DNA of 55,814 nucleotides from Prorocentrum cordatum (GCA_963575745.1 CAUYUJ010017904.1:155694-211507), one strand, 5' to 3'. Positions 10,420-20,960 are shown, counted from the first letter of the stretch. The notes: generated by a model not told the origin, from the sequence alone. Made by a program: numbers and translations.

Positions 10420-11010
10420 TCTTGGGATGTACACGCCGCTTATTCGCGTGACTGTTGCGATCCGACAGTCGTAAGTCGTTTCCGAGCATTGATCCTGGAG
10501 CCCCAATGCCACGAATCACCGTGTGTACTTTGCCCTGACAGTTCTAAGTCGTGGTGGAACACCATTCCTGGAATATCAACCTTGCGAAACATTGACTTGT
10601 TGTAGACTTGAAAGACGAATGTGCGTGGCGCAGCGGCGGGAACTACATTTTGAACAGGAACCACCCTCCATGCTTGAAGCTGCTGCAAACTTTTAAACGA
10701 ATGCCCGCGACGCAATGGCGACAGCCACAGTTTGATCAGGAACCGCCTTCCACCATTGAAGCTGCAGCAATTTTTAAGACGAATGTGCGCGGCACCGAGG
10801 AGAGAGCCACATGTTCAAAACCACCCGCCTTCATCTTTGCAGTTGCAGCAAAATCCGGAGAACAATGGGTGTGGCGCCGTGGCGAGAGCCACATTTTGCA
10901 AATCACTCGCCCTCCATCCTTGAAGCTGATGCACATTTCAAGCTTCAAGATCACAAATGGTGGGGATGTCTGAGGCGAACCGCCCGGCCCGCCCTACGAC
11001 ACGTCTGTGG
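10420..11010. repeat. Composite tandem array, copy 1 (72-bp then 82-bp units)
   Basis: Two ~72-bp units (markers near 10470 and 10542, each ending TCCTGGA) are followed by four ~82-bp units. The 82-bp markers GAATGTGCGTGGCGC and relatives start at 10617, 10699, 10781 and about 10863. The array closes with GGCGAACCGCCCGGCCCGCC (about 10975) and leads into a GGA-rich tract. Same architecture at 48850-49690 and, degraded, at 18072-18600. Confidence 0.85.
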
Positions 11011-11029
11011 GTGCGACAGGGAAGAATTA

Positions 11030-11150
11030 TCTAGGAGGAAAAGGATGGAGGATGGAGGGAGGAGGCGGAGGGATGGAGGGAGGCAGGGAGGGAGGAGGAG
11101 CAGAATGAGGAGGAAGAGGAATCGAGGAGGTGGGAGGGGGACGAGTAAAT
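11030..11150. repeat. GGA-rich tract
   Basis: Purine-rich GGA, GGAT and AGGGAGG units that follow the composite array. The other two array copies are likewise followed by GA-rich tracts. Confidence 0.9.
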
Positions 11151-12030
11151 GGTGGAGCGAATGCGCCGCCGCCAGGTGCACGTGCAGAAGGGTGGGAAGG
11201 ATATCACCGTCTTCGTCGGCGCATTTGGCAGGCCCACCCCTGGCTCGCTGGATTGTTGTGTTGTTCTTTGTTCATCTCGCTTGTCAGCGTTGTCACCGTG
11301 ATTATTGTTTTGGCCTCTGGAGGTGGTTGCACTGGCTTTCCCTGCGCGAAATCTCGCCTCTCGGCGTCCCGCGCAGGACGTCCGCCTCTAGAGGCATCCC
11401 GGATGCTCTTCTCTACCTCGCTCCCTCATGCTCCTCCCTCCTCCTTGGGAGTGGTCTTCGAGGACCTCGCGGGGGAGCCTGAGCGGGCCAGCCAGCATGT
11501 CCAGCCCCGGGCCAGCCAGACCACCAGCTTGGTCAGCTTGTCCACACCTTCTCGAGGCCTCTGGCCAAGCAGGCCATCGTTTTCAAGCCAGAGCGGATTC
11601 GGTGAAGTCCTGGGCTCTGCAGCTGGCCCAGCCAACCAGGCCAGTTTGCGGCGGCCTCTGAAGAGCTGCAGTGCCTTCCCCTGGCCGGCCCAGGCGGCCC
11701 ACCTTTCCCTGCTCATCAGCCTGGTCAGGGCTTCCCTTCTCGTCGTAGGAACTTCGCGCCACTGGTTAGGACTATTCGGCACTGGACCAGACCGCGCGGC
11801 CCCGTCATCATCATTACCCCATGTGATTGTCATCACTTCCGGCGCCGCAGCCCACAGGACTGAACATGCGCAATCAGAGCTCGTGTTCTTCTGGGGCTCT
11901 CCGCCAAAAGGGCTGGCTCGGCATAGCCATCTTGGGGCCGTCTGGGAGGCATCGCTGCGGCGGTACAGCACAGCGCCGCCAGAATCTTGCGCGGCTGTCG
12001 CGGTGCCTCATGGACACTTCTAATACACGG
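11151..12030 (+). other. Open region with one predicted membrane segment, gene uncertain
   Basis: A 297-codon frame (11130-12023) is open. Near residues 40-60 it has a hydrophobic stretch, LLCCSLFISLVSVVTVIIVL, that could span a membrane; the rest is Ser/Pro/Ala-rich without a recognised domain. A minus frame (11971-11426) is also open. It could be a genuine exon of a small membrane protein or a chance frame. No start context or splice signals decide it. Confidence 0.25.
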
Positions 12031-12107
12031 TTCGCGTGCCCCCGCCATTCTGTCCAGCGACCAGTGTCTCGTGTTCTCATCATGCTTCCCGTTCCTTTTT
12101 TATATCT

Positions 12108-12111
12108 CCCC

Positions 12112-12155
<44 letters not shown>

Positions 12156-12205
12156 CCCTCTTTCTGTGTCGCTCTCTCTCTCTCTCGCCCTCCCTCCCTC
12201 CCTCC
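12108..12205. repeat. CT and TA dinucleotide repeats
   Basis: A CT run (12117-12142) passes directly into a TATATATATA run and then into further CTCTCT and CCCTCC units. Confidence 0.95.
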
Positions 12206-12534
12206 CCCTCGCTCGTGCTCTCACGATGAAAGAGAGGACAGGGGCCAGCCAGCAGGCAGCAGCAGGGGGCGAGACTGCCCAGTCCACGACAAACACGCAC
12301 CACGCTGCGCCCGCCTAGCTGATTGGCCGGGCTGCGCCGTTCCACCAGTGACCCAGACCGGCCGCTGCCGATCCATATGCGCTGTCGGAGATCCGCGATC
12401 GTGCGAGGTGGAGCGGTGCTGGCGGTGTCAGAAGCCAATGCGCAGATCGACACGTCATCAACCTGCCGCAGGCAGGGGGGGCTGGGAGAGGAGGGGACGG
12501 AGAGGGGGCGTCAGGTTGGAGGCGGCCGCCCCCA
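12206..12534. other. Unique stretch, no gene assigned
   Basis: Non-repetitive GC-rich sequence. The plus frame used by the candidate exon downstream is open here but without features. Confidence 0.35.
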
Positions 12535-12750
12535 GGCTCTGCAACGACAGGACCGAGGACGCCATCTCTGCGCTGAAGGATCACCTGCAGCCCGACGTCT
12601 GCAGCTGCATCCTCGAGGCAGGGATGGGGGACCTTCTGCAACCCAGCGCAGCATACCACAAGTCACGCTTCTCGGTCGGTGGTCAGGACCTCCTGCGGAG
12701 TTTCGACCGTGGCGAGCCCTCAGGCAAGAAAGAGCCAGACCTCTCGCGGG
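12535..12750 (+). CDS. Candidate exon of an unrecognised protein
   Basis: The plus frame open from 12036 to 13103 becomes strongly protein-like here: RTEDAISALKDHLQPDV, then CSCILEAGMGDLL, then FSVGGQDLLRSFDRGEP. The balanced, helix-prone composition contrasts with the Ser/Leu runs on both sides. It is followed by a TCC tract that ends the protein-like part. I do not recognise the family. Exon borders are estimated and no start codon is assigned. Confidence 0.35.
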
Positions 12751-12774
12751 GGTCTCCTCGGGTTTTTCCCTTGA

Positions 12775-12945
12775 GCCTCCTCCTGCTCCTCCTCCTCCTC
12801 CTCCACCTCCTCATCCTCCTCCTCCTCCGCCTCCGCCTCCACCTCCTCCTCCTCCTCCTCCTCCTCCTCCTCCTCCTCCTCAAATTTCCTCCCTCCTCCT
12901 CCTCCTCCTCCTCCTCCTCCTCCTCCTCCTCCCAGGAGGCCTCTG
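12775..12945. repeat. TCC tract
   Basis: TCC triplets in two runs separated by AAATTTCC at about 12880. Confidence 0.95.
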
Positions 12946-13600
12946 GAGGCCCCAGCACGGAAATCCGATTTCCGCACACGACACATGAACAAGACGGCGG
13001 GCGGGTCGAGGTCGGGAGGCTGAACAGTATTCCAGGGCCCAGAACGGCCTTGGCCTTGTGGAACGGTCAATGGAGAGGAAATATGTTGCCAAATAATTAT
13101 TAGATGTCTATCAATGTGTCAAGCATGTCTTTAACATGTAAACTATGCTTTAAACCTTGTCGTATCAGATGTCAAACATGTGAAACACTTCTTAAAGTCA
13201 ATGATCGGGTTGCTAGGGTGTCCATTGTCATGGCATCCACAACCCTGGCCAGGGATGGTGTGGCTGCCATTTTGGATGGGTGGAGTCTGCGTTCGGGTGT
13301 GACACGCGCAGGGCTGGGCCACGTTTGCTTGCTATTGCAGCCCCTCCAGGAACGATGCCGGATCCGCGGAGCTGCCCTTGTCGCGGGAGCGTGGCATCAT
13401 GTAGATACCTCGGGTAGCCTCAGTGAGCTAAGCGCCTCCTGGATGCCTCGAGGAGTCGCTTTGGATGTCGCCTGGGGGGGGTCCGGGTGGCCTCTTAGGG
13501 CGTCGTGGTGGCCTCTTGCGGGTTGCCTTCGCACATTCAGCGGTCTTCTTTGGATGGGCAGCCACTTGGAACCGCCAGTGACAGACCGCCAGTTCCAGAC
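12946..13600. other. Unique region, no gene recognised
   Basis: Contains a 100-bp AT-richer patch (13100-13200) with several short ACATGT-type repeats, and a weak G-run repeat fragment around 13430-13520. No protein family is seen. Confidence 0.4.
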
Positions 13601-13604
13601 CGCG

Positions 13605-13740
13605 AAAAGAACAGGCGCCCCTGGGGCCCAGGCGTGCCAGGCACACCTGGTGCGCCAGACGTGCCACGCGCTCCAGGTGCTCCACGTGTGCCGTGTGATC
13701 CAGACGCGCCATGTGCGCCACGTTCGGGGCACGCGCAGAG
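13605..13740. repeat. 9-bp period GC-rich minisatellite
   Basis: GTGCGCCAG, GTGCCACGC and GCTCCAGGT type nonamers repeat about 14 times. In the plus frame of 13505 they read as collagen-like Gly-Ala-Pro and Val-Pro triplets (GVPGTPGAPDVPRAPGAP). A collagen-like segment is possible but the run is short and unsupported. Confidence 0.6.
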
Positions 13741-13837
13741 CGTCAGGTGCGCCCGCGCACAGCGGGAAACGTGCCGCCCCCCACCATGCCTGTCGAAAAC
13801 CAATGCGCAATCGCAGCGGAGTGGCCATTTTGATATC

Positions 13838-14080
13838 TGGTGGGCCTGCGTACAGCAGGCAGTATGCCAGAACCCTCGCCGTCCCTGTCAAACAAATGCG
13901 ACGTGACCGCTGGGTGCCCGCGCGTGATTCAGATTTAGCTGCGGCGTGTAGTTAGCATTGCTTTGTTAAGCAGTGCTGGTGGCCCTGCTCACAGCAGGTC
14001 ACAGGCTGGCACCCCCTCCGTCTATGTCAAAAAGCCATATAGGGAGCTCGCGGGGTCCCCGAGCAAGATCCAAGATTCAT
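13838..14080. repeat. Dispersed repeat S, two tandem copies
   Basis: Units of roughly 130 bp begin GGTGGGCCTGCGTACAGCAGG (13840, first 20 bases diagnostic) and GGTGGCCCTGCTCACAGCAG (13979). Each is followed by a TCCCTGTCAAA-like segment and a CAAGATCCAAGATT-like or GTGATTCAGATTT-like end. Further copies lie at 15921-16130 and 16555-16715. Confidence 0.6.
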
Positions 14081-14469
14081 TGGCTTCTGCCACACCGCTG
14101 ACTCCTTAGGGCCCGTGGATGCCAAGATCATACCTGATCATCGGTAGGCGATGGATGTGTTCCTGTTATTATCCTCTTCCTCCTCTTTCTTCTCCTCTTT
14201 CTCCTCCTCTCCCCTCCCTCCTTTTTCGCTACATCCCCTTCGGCCCTCCGACTTCTGCGCTTCACTCGTGTTTCTTGTTGTTTGCCCACTGGCTGCGGCA
14301 TTCATCGTGCCCTCATGTTCTCCCATCAGCCTTCGATCGACAAGCGTCGATCCTACGACAACGCCGCCCAAAAGACAGGCATCCAGGGACCCGAGGGCGT
14401 GAAGAACTCCTTTTACGCCTCCGAGGGGCCTCCCGCATCTCTTCCAGCCCCTTCTTTTGGAAGCAGGTT
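14081..14469. other. Short TCC tract and unique sequence, no gene
   Basis: 14163-14225 is a TCC/TTC tract. The rest is unique sequence in which the plus frames 14119 and 14282 are open without recognisable motifs. Confidence 0.45.
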
Positions 14470-15125
14470 GAAGCCGCTTGGGGGTCGTTTAGGGGCCTCC
14501 AGGGGGCTCGTTTGGGCCTCTTGGGCCTCTTGGGGCCATCTCGGGCTGTCTTGGGCCCCTCTTGGGTCGTTTCGGGGCCATCTGAGGTTGTTTTGTGCCC
14601 CTCGTGGGGTCGTGTTGAGCTGCCTCGAGCGCCTCTTGGGCCGTCCCTGAGCCGCCTGGAGCCGTCTTGGGGCTTTCTTTTGGGCCTGTTGGCCTGTCTT
14701 GGGTCGATCTTGAAAGCCTCTGAGGCAGTCATGGACGCCCGGAGAATAAAGCAAAAGGAGGCCTACGCAGAGCAAGCAAGTTTTCCGGTCTCCAAATCTG
14801 TTCAGAGATTATACTGGGAGTTCTTGGTATACCATCTTGGGCCCCTTTCGGTGGGCCCTCGGAGCTCTCTTGGGCCGTCTGGCGCGCCACGTGGGCCATG
14901 TTGAGGGCATCTGGGACTGTCTTGGGTTTGGGTTGGGCCTTGAGGCCATCTTTGGCCCCTCTTGGGGTCGTCGTGGTTTGTCTTCGGCGCCTCTTGGGCC
15001 GTCCTGGGGCCGTTAGGACCAGTCCTGGTACCCTCTTAGGCGCTCTTGGAGGCCTGTTGGGCCTTTTAAGGGCGATCTTGGAGACCTGTGGGGCCTCGTT
15101 GGGCGAGTCGAACACGGAACACGCG
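14470..15125 (+). repeat. G-run repeat family, copy 2
   Basis: Two blocks of 10-12 bp CTTGGGCC and CTTGGGGTCGT units separated at about 14733-14835 by a non-repetitive spacer (AAAGCAAAAGGAGGCC onward). Pro/Arg-rich minus frames over it are artefacts. Confidence 0.8.
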
Positions 15126-15915
15126 AATATGTTGAAAATGGGAGTTTCTCACGGATGCTCAGTTTTTGATTGTCAGGGCTTTCGTCGGGGTCGCCCACTA
15201 GATTTCTCAGGACATCTAGGAGGCTTCCAGAGCTGTTCTGAGACCACAGTGGGGCTTCCTTGGGCCGGGGACACGTGGAGAACCGGGCGAGGCTACTTGG
15301 AGAGGCTGCGGAAGCCATGCCGAAGCCGCCGCAGGCCGTCCAGGAGCGGGGCCGGGGCAGCCGGCACCGCCGCCGGCCCCGCTGGCTTTTTTTTGTTGTC
15401 CCCGACCGCCCCCCTCCACGCCGGCGGGACCGAGCTCCACGGGGATGGGCTTGGAGAGGGTACACAGTCTCACACGCCGAGTGGCCCCACGGGGTCGGCG
15501 GATTTTGCCGCGGAGTGTTTTCTTTGCACTGCTCTTGTTTGACGGGGGTGGTGAAGGGGGTCCCTCCTTAGCCCTGGTCGGTCGCCGGAGGGGTGGGGGA
15601 GGGGGTGTGGACCAATGAGGAGCAGTGATCAAGTTCTCAGCTGGAACGCCGCAAGCTGTGTCGCTAACTCCCACCCGCCCTCCCACTGCATGAGTTCGCA
15701 CTCGAGTCTCAACATAGGCAAGGGCCGCCATCGACAACCATGGGGAACCAACGCATACACCAGCCAGGTGGATCGCGCACACCAGATGCGCCACACTGGG
15801 CAATACGAACCCCCATCACTGTCAACAAAAACCGATGCAAAGTGACGGCGGGTTTGCCAGCACTGTGTCATTGTGCACGTGTGCACCCGCAATCATTCTG
15901 CACGTGTTTTTGAAA
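15126..15915. other. Unique region, no gene assigned
   Basis: GC-rich sequence with overlapping open frames on both strands (minus 15803-15216, plus 15260-15571). No family is recognised. Confidence 0.35.
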
Positions 15916-15920
15916 AGGAT

Positions 15921-16130
15921 GGTGGGCTTGCGCAGCAAGCAGTAAGCTGCCCCTCCCCGCCGTCCCTGACAAAGTGCCCTTTGCAGGCTCTTGGAACGGG
16001 ATGGTGTGCCTGCACGCGGCAGGCACTGTGCCGACCTCTCCGCCGCCCCTGCCACACCGAGTGATCGCGGGGCGCCCTCGCAAGATCCAGATCTGGGTGC
16101 AGATTGCACTCTGTGTGGCTGCCTGCCAGG
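15921..16130. repeat. Dispersed repeat S, copies 3 and 4
   Basis: GGTGGGCTTGCGCAGCAAGC (15921) and GGTGTGCCTGCACGCGGCAG (about 16003) start two adjacent units. Both carry CCGCC-TCCCTG or CCGCCCCTGCCAC segments, and the second ends with GCAAGATCCAGATCTGG as in the 13.8-kb copies. Confidence 0.6.
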
Positions 16131-16235
16131 GAGGGGGAGGGGAGGAGGGAAAGAGGAGGAGGAGGAGGAGGAGGAGGAGGAGGAGGAGGAGGAGGAGGAG
16201 GAGGAGGAGGAGGAGGGAGGGGGGGGAGGGCCTTG
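16131..16235. repeat. GGA tract
   Basis: About 100 bases of GGA units on the plus strand. Confidence 0.97.
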
Positions 16236-16352
16236 GCACGGCGCACACCAGTGCCAGGAGGCAGCGTGCCGCTCTACCAGGCAGGTCCACGTCAAGAAAT
16301 ACTGCGAAGTGCTCGCGGGGCGCCCCCGCAGGGGCCACATATTATGGTGCCA

Positions 16353-16530
16353 AGTATACAGTGTTCACTTCTAATTCTTCGAGAGTTCTTTGATTTTTGT
16401 TTTGGGGGGGCAAGATCCTTTCATTCCTAATTGTTCTATCCTGGGCCCCTTCCTGGCCACTAGGGGGCCAGGAACAACTAGAAACGAGCACGATTAGAAA
16501 TGAGCACGATTAGAAATGAACGACGTGTTC
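16353..16530 (+). repeat. Dispersed foldback-containing repeat V, copy 1
   Basis: Starts GTATACAGTGTTCA and ends AAATGAACGACGTGT. It matches 39706-39885 closely over about 175 bp. It contains a hairpin CCTGGCC-ACTAGGG-GGCCAGG and an outer pairing of TTGTTC with GAACAA. The 3' third is a short tandem of GATTAGAAATGAGCAC. The ends are weakly inverted (GTTCACTTCTAAT against ATTAGAAATGAAC). It resembles a MITE or a small structured retroelement. Confidence 0.8.
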
Positions 16531-16554
16531 GCTTGGTACTGATTTTTGTGTAAG

Positions 16555-16715
16555 GGATGGTTGGGTGGGTGTGCCGGCATTGCGCAGCAGGCGATCTGTC
16601 GGCCCCCCCGTCGCACTTGTAAAACTCGATGCAGAAAGAACTCGAGGCGCCCGTGCGTGATCCAGATTTTGGCGCAACATGCACTTTGTGCGGTTTTCCG
16701 GCAGGGGGTGGTGGA
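16555..16715. repeat. Dispersed repeat S, copy 5
   Basis: GGTTGGGTGGGTGTGCCGGC starts a unit containing GCGCAGCAGGCG and GCGTGATCCAGATTTTGGCG, matching the 13.8- and 15.9-kb copies in order. Confidence 0.55.
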
Positions 16716-16754
16716 AGGGTGTTGGCATTGTTCCGGGCTTGTCACGGGTCGGGT

Positions 16755-16900
16755 GTGGGAGGGGATGTTTCTTAGTAAGGAACAATGGTAAGCCCCTCTC
16801 CGAAGCGGAAGAGAGGGGTTGGAAGCGGAAACATCCTAACAATTTTCGCCCTAAAGGGTTGATGGGATTTTCAGAATGGTGGTTGGGCCGTTGGTGGTTG
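16755..16900. repeat. Dispersed hairpin repeat W, copy 1
   Basis: A hairpin CCCCTCTCCGAAGCGG followed by AAGAGAGGGGTTGG is followed 50 bases later by CGCCCTAAAGGGTTGATGGG. A diverged copy with the same order is at 45550-45660. Confidence 0.55.
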
Positions 16901-17517
16901 AGGCGGTGCGTCAAATCAGTTAGAAGCTTAGAAGTTTGAACCGAAGTCTAACGACCGCGTCGCAATTCCACATTTGGTTGTTCCCTTGGCGGGCGTCCTG
17001 TGTGGGCTGTCTGCAAACCGGGCCAACCAGCGTGTAGATTTGGAATGCGCCACCGAATCGCTCACTCCAAATTTGGAGCCCCAGAGGGGCGGGACGCTCT
17101 CGTGCTCCCCTCGCTCGCCCTCCCGAGCGCCGCCGACCGCGAGCTATTCATCTCCAAGAGGCCTCCGCGCCATCCCGGCATCCGCCTGCAAGAGGAGAGG
17201 CGCGAACGGAACTCGCCAGGTCGAGGCACACTGGCTCCACATCGGGCATCTGCACACCATCGCCGTGTCCAGCCAGGGCCAGCCTGGGCCCAGCAGGGAT
17301 GGTGTAGAGACCCTCGTGGGCTCGGCCCGGAGGGCGCACACACCGCGCCAGGGCCAAGGATGGCCCTGGCCAGGCACGGCAGGGAACAGACGACTTCTGC
17401 GCAGTAGTTGCACTGGCCCCTGCTCGACATGCCTGGCATGGATCTGGGGACCGCGGAGCTGTTCGGACCGGGCGCGCAGTGGCAGCTGTCGACAGCCAGG
17501 CGCCGTGAGCCGCAGAT
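16901..17517. other. Unique region, no gene assigned
   Basis: Plus frame 16974-17903 and minus frames are open together. Composition is GC-rich and no domain is recognised. Confidence 0.35.
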
Positions 17518-17610
17518 ATGAGGTGGAGGAGTTAGAGGAGTTGGAGGAGGAGGAGGAGGAGGAGGAGGAGGAGGAAGAGGTAGAGGAGGAGGAGGAGGAG
17601 GTGAGGAGAG
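17518..17610. repeat. GGA tract
   Basis: GGA and GTTAGA units on the plus strand; poly-Glu in one frame. Confidence 0.95.
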
Positions 17611-18071
17611 CGGTGGGATTAGAGCCCAGCGTCATCGTTCACAGCGCTCCAGCCATGTTGGTGCCCTCTGGAGGTTTTGAGGGCTCTCGTGGGGCCCTCT
17701 CAGGGGCCTGTTCGGGGGTGGGTGGGGGACGGGTAGGAGGGACCATATTCAACCCAAGATGCAGTAACGATGCGCCTTCATGTCCCAAGGCCCATCCTCA
17801 CACGTCCCTACAAGAAGCGCTCCCTCGAAAGGAAAGGACGATGAGGGCCTGCCCACCAGGCGAGTGCTCCGTTCTAAAAAGGAATTGCCTTGCATCCTCC
17901 TAGCGGCCAGCAAGGACTGCACGCATGTACGATCATGCATCATGCAGTGCAAGGAGGTTTCAATCCAGATCTCTGCTTTTGGAAAACAGGGGCCGCCCCA
18001 CCGGTCTATTTGGTACACCAGTGTGCTCCTCTGTTCGTGCACTCTGGGGGAAGTCCCAAACGATAGCTCCA
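17611..18071. other. Unique region, no gene assigned
   Basis: Contains a short open plus frame (17780-18352) without features. GGAAGTCCCAAACGATAGC at 18050 resembles 9279. Confidence 0.4.
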
Positions 18072-18600
18072 TTTTGACAAGACGCCGCCCTCACTCCGCG
18101 CAGCCGCTGCACACGTTCGAGCTCAGTGCAGTGCGCTGCGTGGGGTCTCAAGCGGGAGCCCCGTCGTCGAGCAGAGCAGCTCTCCATCCGCAAGCATTCA
18201 GGGGCGAAAGAAGGACGTCCACGTTCATGTATCCACGATGGTTTCGAGAGTGCGCATTACGCGAACGTTCGAATCACGCGGCCGGTCTCGCGGATCGGGG
18301 GGCCGTGTTCATGTACAGGGTTGGACGCGTACGTCCTTTGTGGGCTCACTAAACATGCTGCGTACTTGGAAGACGCATGTGCACGGCGCTAGGGCCAGAG
18401 CCCTATGCTAAAAACCGCCCCATCCATCCTTGTACGTGTTGCAAGCGCGTGAGGCGAATGTGAGGGGCGCGAAGGCGAGAGTTCCATGTTGAATACGATC
18501 CGCCTTCCAACATGTGTAAGTGTTTGCAATCTCCAGCAGCATGAGCATACGCCGACTCCACTTATGGGAAGTATCAGGCGAAACGCCCGACCCGCCCTAC
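18072..18600. repeat. Composite tandem array, copy 2 (degraded)
   Basis: Recognisable 82-bp units: CCGCCCTCACTCCG at about 18086, and markers GCATGTGCACGGCGC (18375) and GAATGTGAGGGGCGC (18456), spaced 81 bp. The array ends with GGCGAAACGCCCGACCCGCC (18579), as in copies 1 and 3. The middle (18190-18350) is too diverged to phase. Confidence 0.65.
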
Positions 18601-18654
18601 TGACACGCCTGGTGGTCAAACGAGTAGGGTTTTCTATAATGCAACGAGGTGGTG

Positions 18655-18785
18655 GGAGCGGAGGAGGAGGAGGAGGAGGATGAACGAGGAGGAGGAGGAA
18701 GAGGATGAACGAGGAGGAGGAGGAGGAGGAGGAGGAGGAGGAGGAGGATGGAGGATGGAGGAGGAGGAGGAGGAGGAAGAGAAGG
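18655..18785. repeat. GGA tract following array copy 2
   Basis: GGA units with GGATGAAC interruptions. It occupies the same relative place as the GA-rich tracts after array copies 1 and 3. Confidence 0.9.
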
Positions 18786-19400
18786 ACGGGGCCGAGTGTC
18801 GTCCCGCCCTGCGGCGTCGGACGCCCCGGGAGCGGCGCGGGCCAAGCGCATGCTCCGAGGGTCGGGGTGGGGAGGTGGGCTCCGCGGGCAAGGGGCCGTT
18901 GCAGGAGGCGATGGCGATGCCTCCCTGGGGCACGGGGCGTCGACGCTCGGTGGCCGTCGGACGCGTTTCGTCGCCTCCTGGGGGGGGGGGGGTCTCTCCC
19001 CGGGGCAGCAGCCGCGCCTCCTCCAACGTGCTGAGGCACACTCGACGCGGAGATCGCCATAGGTGTTGCGCATTTCCTCCTTGCACATCCCGCCGTGAGG
19101 GTCTGGGTGAGAGAGAGTCTTCAGCCTGTGGCGACCGAGAGCTCTTCCTGGTAGCACTTTTGGAGTGCCCCCAATGCTGTGCCTGTTGCAGTGGGGATGG
19201 TCATGGTACTCTGAAAGGAGAGGGGTTGGCGGATTCAAAAAACAGCGATAGCCAGCGTTCCGCTCAGGACGTCCAAACGATCTTCCGCGAACGGGCTGTC
19301 GCACCCTTTTGGCGGTTCCCCCAGGGGGGCGCCCAAGTGGTATAATTGCTGCATCGCGGTGGCAATGGTGCTCTGAAGGGGGAATGGGGGTGGAGGAGCA
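18786..19400. other. Unique GC-rich region, no gene assigned
   Basis: Open frames on both strands (minus 19760-18597, plus 18680-19345). Two related segments containing GGTACTCTGAAAGG (19203) and GGTGCTCTGAAGGG (19367) suggest an internal repeat. No protein family is recognised. Confidence 0.35.
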
Positions 19401-19640
19401 CAACGCGATGAGCATGGCACGGTGTGGGTGAGGAGCGAGAATGATTGGGGTTGAGTGCGAATGACAGGGTGTGGGTAAGGATGACTGTGAGTGCTTCTGC
19501 GTGTGAGCGGTCAGAGTGCGTGAGTTTGTGTGTGAGTGAGCCTGAGTGTGCGTGGATCTGAGTCTGAGTGAGTCTGAGGATGAATAGCTCTGAGTACGAC
19601 TGAGTCGCAGCGTCAGCGATCGGAAGTATGAGTTGACAGA
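19401..19640. repeat. GAGTGTG-rich low-complexity tract
   Basis: Degenerate GAGTGTG, GAGTGAG and GAGTCTGAG units. Confidence 0.8.
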
Positions 19641-19761
19641 GTGTGGGAAATTCCCAGTATCACTAAGCTGAGTACGATTGGACCTGATTATGACGAAGCT
19701 GAGTTGAGAGGGAGGCGGGTTAGAGAGAGAGAGGCAGACAGAGGAAGGCGGAGGCACCACC

Positions 19762-20462
19762 TCAACAACAATAACCTGATCTTAAGATATGGGGAGCGTC
19801 GTTTTCGGCCCCCGGCGGCCCTCGCTGGGCTCCCACACCGTCACCAAAACACGGCTCGGCACTTTGTTTAAAAGCGTCCAGAAGTCCGACGTCTTGCTCT
19901 GGGGGTACCTGGATCTGCCAGAGCTGCTGCCCGAGATCGCACAGGGCCTCCAACCGTTTGGCATCAGTCGCGCAACAGGCTTCGTCGTCGCTTCCGCCCT
20001 CCCGGGTGCCCGCGCTGGATCGAGAGGCCGTCCTGAAGCTACTCCGGGATGGCACCTCCGAGGGGGGTCGAGAGGTCGGCTTCTCTCGGCAGCACGGCCG
20101 CTGCCGCGGGCGTGGCAGCCAGGTCGCAGCTCCCTGGAGGCAGAATTGCGCCATCGCCCATCGGCCCCCCCTGGTGCGCACCTCCTCGGTGCTGACCTCG
20201 CCTGGTCTGGCCTTGCTCGACCTAAAGCGGCCGCATCTGGCTGAATTTCCAGCCCAATCTGAATTGATGGCCCACTGACCCGGCTTGCTTAGCAGTTCCC
20301 AGGCGCGCCCATGCAGACTTTCCTCGAGTTGCTGCCTGATGGGGGGCATCTCTGCCCGTGTGCCTTGAATCAGATAAATGTTGTATGCCTGCTCTGCTGA
20401 GGCCTTGAGGCGTTCCTGACATTGTCGCTCTCGCTGGCGCCCAGTTGGCGGATCCGGCCCAG
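19762..20462 (-). CDS. Candidate exon on minus strand, unrecognised helical protein
   Basis: The minus frame runs from an apparent acceptor CTCTAAG|G near 20470 to the stop near 19762, with no interruption. The first half reads as a charged helical protein (RQCQERLKASAEQAYNIYL, then MPPIRQQLEESLHGRAWELL). The middle is Arg/Ser-rich, and the end is again protein-like (RLEALCDLGQQLWQIQV). The overlapping plus frame 19789-20244 is shorter and less balanced, although its start (KTRLGTLFKSVQKSDVLL) is not impossible. I do not recognise the family. The N-terminus is probably in another exon because the frame meets TAA just upstream. Confidence 0.4.
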
Positions 20463-20739
20463 TCTGGGTTCCTTAGAGCAGCGGATCGTTTAGATTGCAG
20501 TTCCTGTGAGGTTGAATCACGTATCGGCCTTCGTATGTTCTTGGTGTTGATCGGCTCTAATTCGGCTGGTTATGTTTTCTTGTGCTGAGGGGTATGTTTG
20601 GGATTAGTTCCATGGGACGCATGGCCCCCTGACCTGGCCTATAGTGGGCCTGACTTGGCAATCGCGCCCGCGAGGACCTTCGAGGAGATGCCTCCTGTGT
20701 TTCAGATGCGAGCCCCTGGGCGTGCTTCTCTGCGCCAGG
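20463..20739. other. Intergenic, no gene seen
   Basis: Unique sequence without recognised features. It may be intron or upstream region of the minus-strand exon. Confidence 0.4.
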
Positions 20740-20960
20740 AAGCCTCGGCCTCTCGGGCCGCGCACCGCCCCGGCAGTGCACGGCGGGCGGCACCTGGGGG
20801 CCCGAGCGCGAGTCGTGCCTGCCGCAGTGGCCCGGCCAGGTCATCTTCGCCAAGGTCCATCGCAAGGACAAGGACAGGGACGCGAAGGACGCGAAGGACG
20901 AGCAGACCCAGCCGCGGGTGGCGATGGCGTTCGGAGGGGCAAGGGCAGGGCGCCCACCGC
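20740..20960 (+). CDS. Candidate exon of an unrecognised protein
   Basis: One plus frame reads QCTAGGTWGPERESCLPQWP, GQVIFAKVHRKDKDRDAKDA and KDEQTQPRVAMAFGG. This is a tryptophan- and lysine-containing, non-repetitive stretch unlike the two other frames (Arg/Pro-rich). It opens and closes within a GC-rich island. Borders are estimated. No domain is known to me. Confidence 0.3.

Noticed and set aside
13505-13906. Collagen-like Gly-Ala-Pro peptide over the 9-bp minisatellite
   Set aside because: Only about 14 units, no continuous Gly-X-Y register beyond a short stretch, and the antisense frame is equally open.
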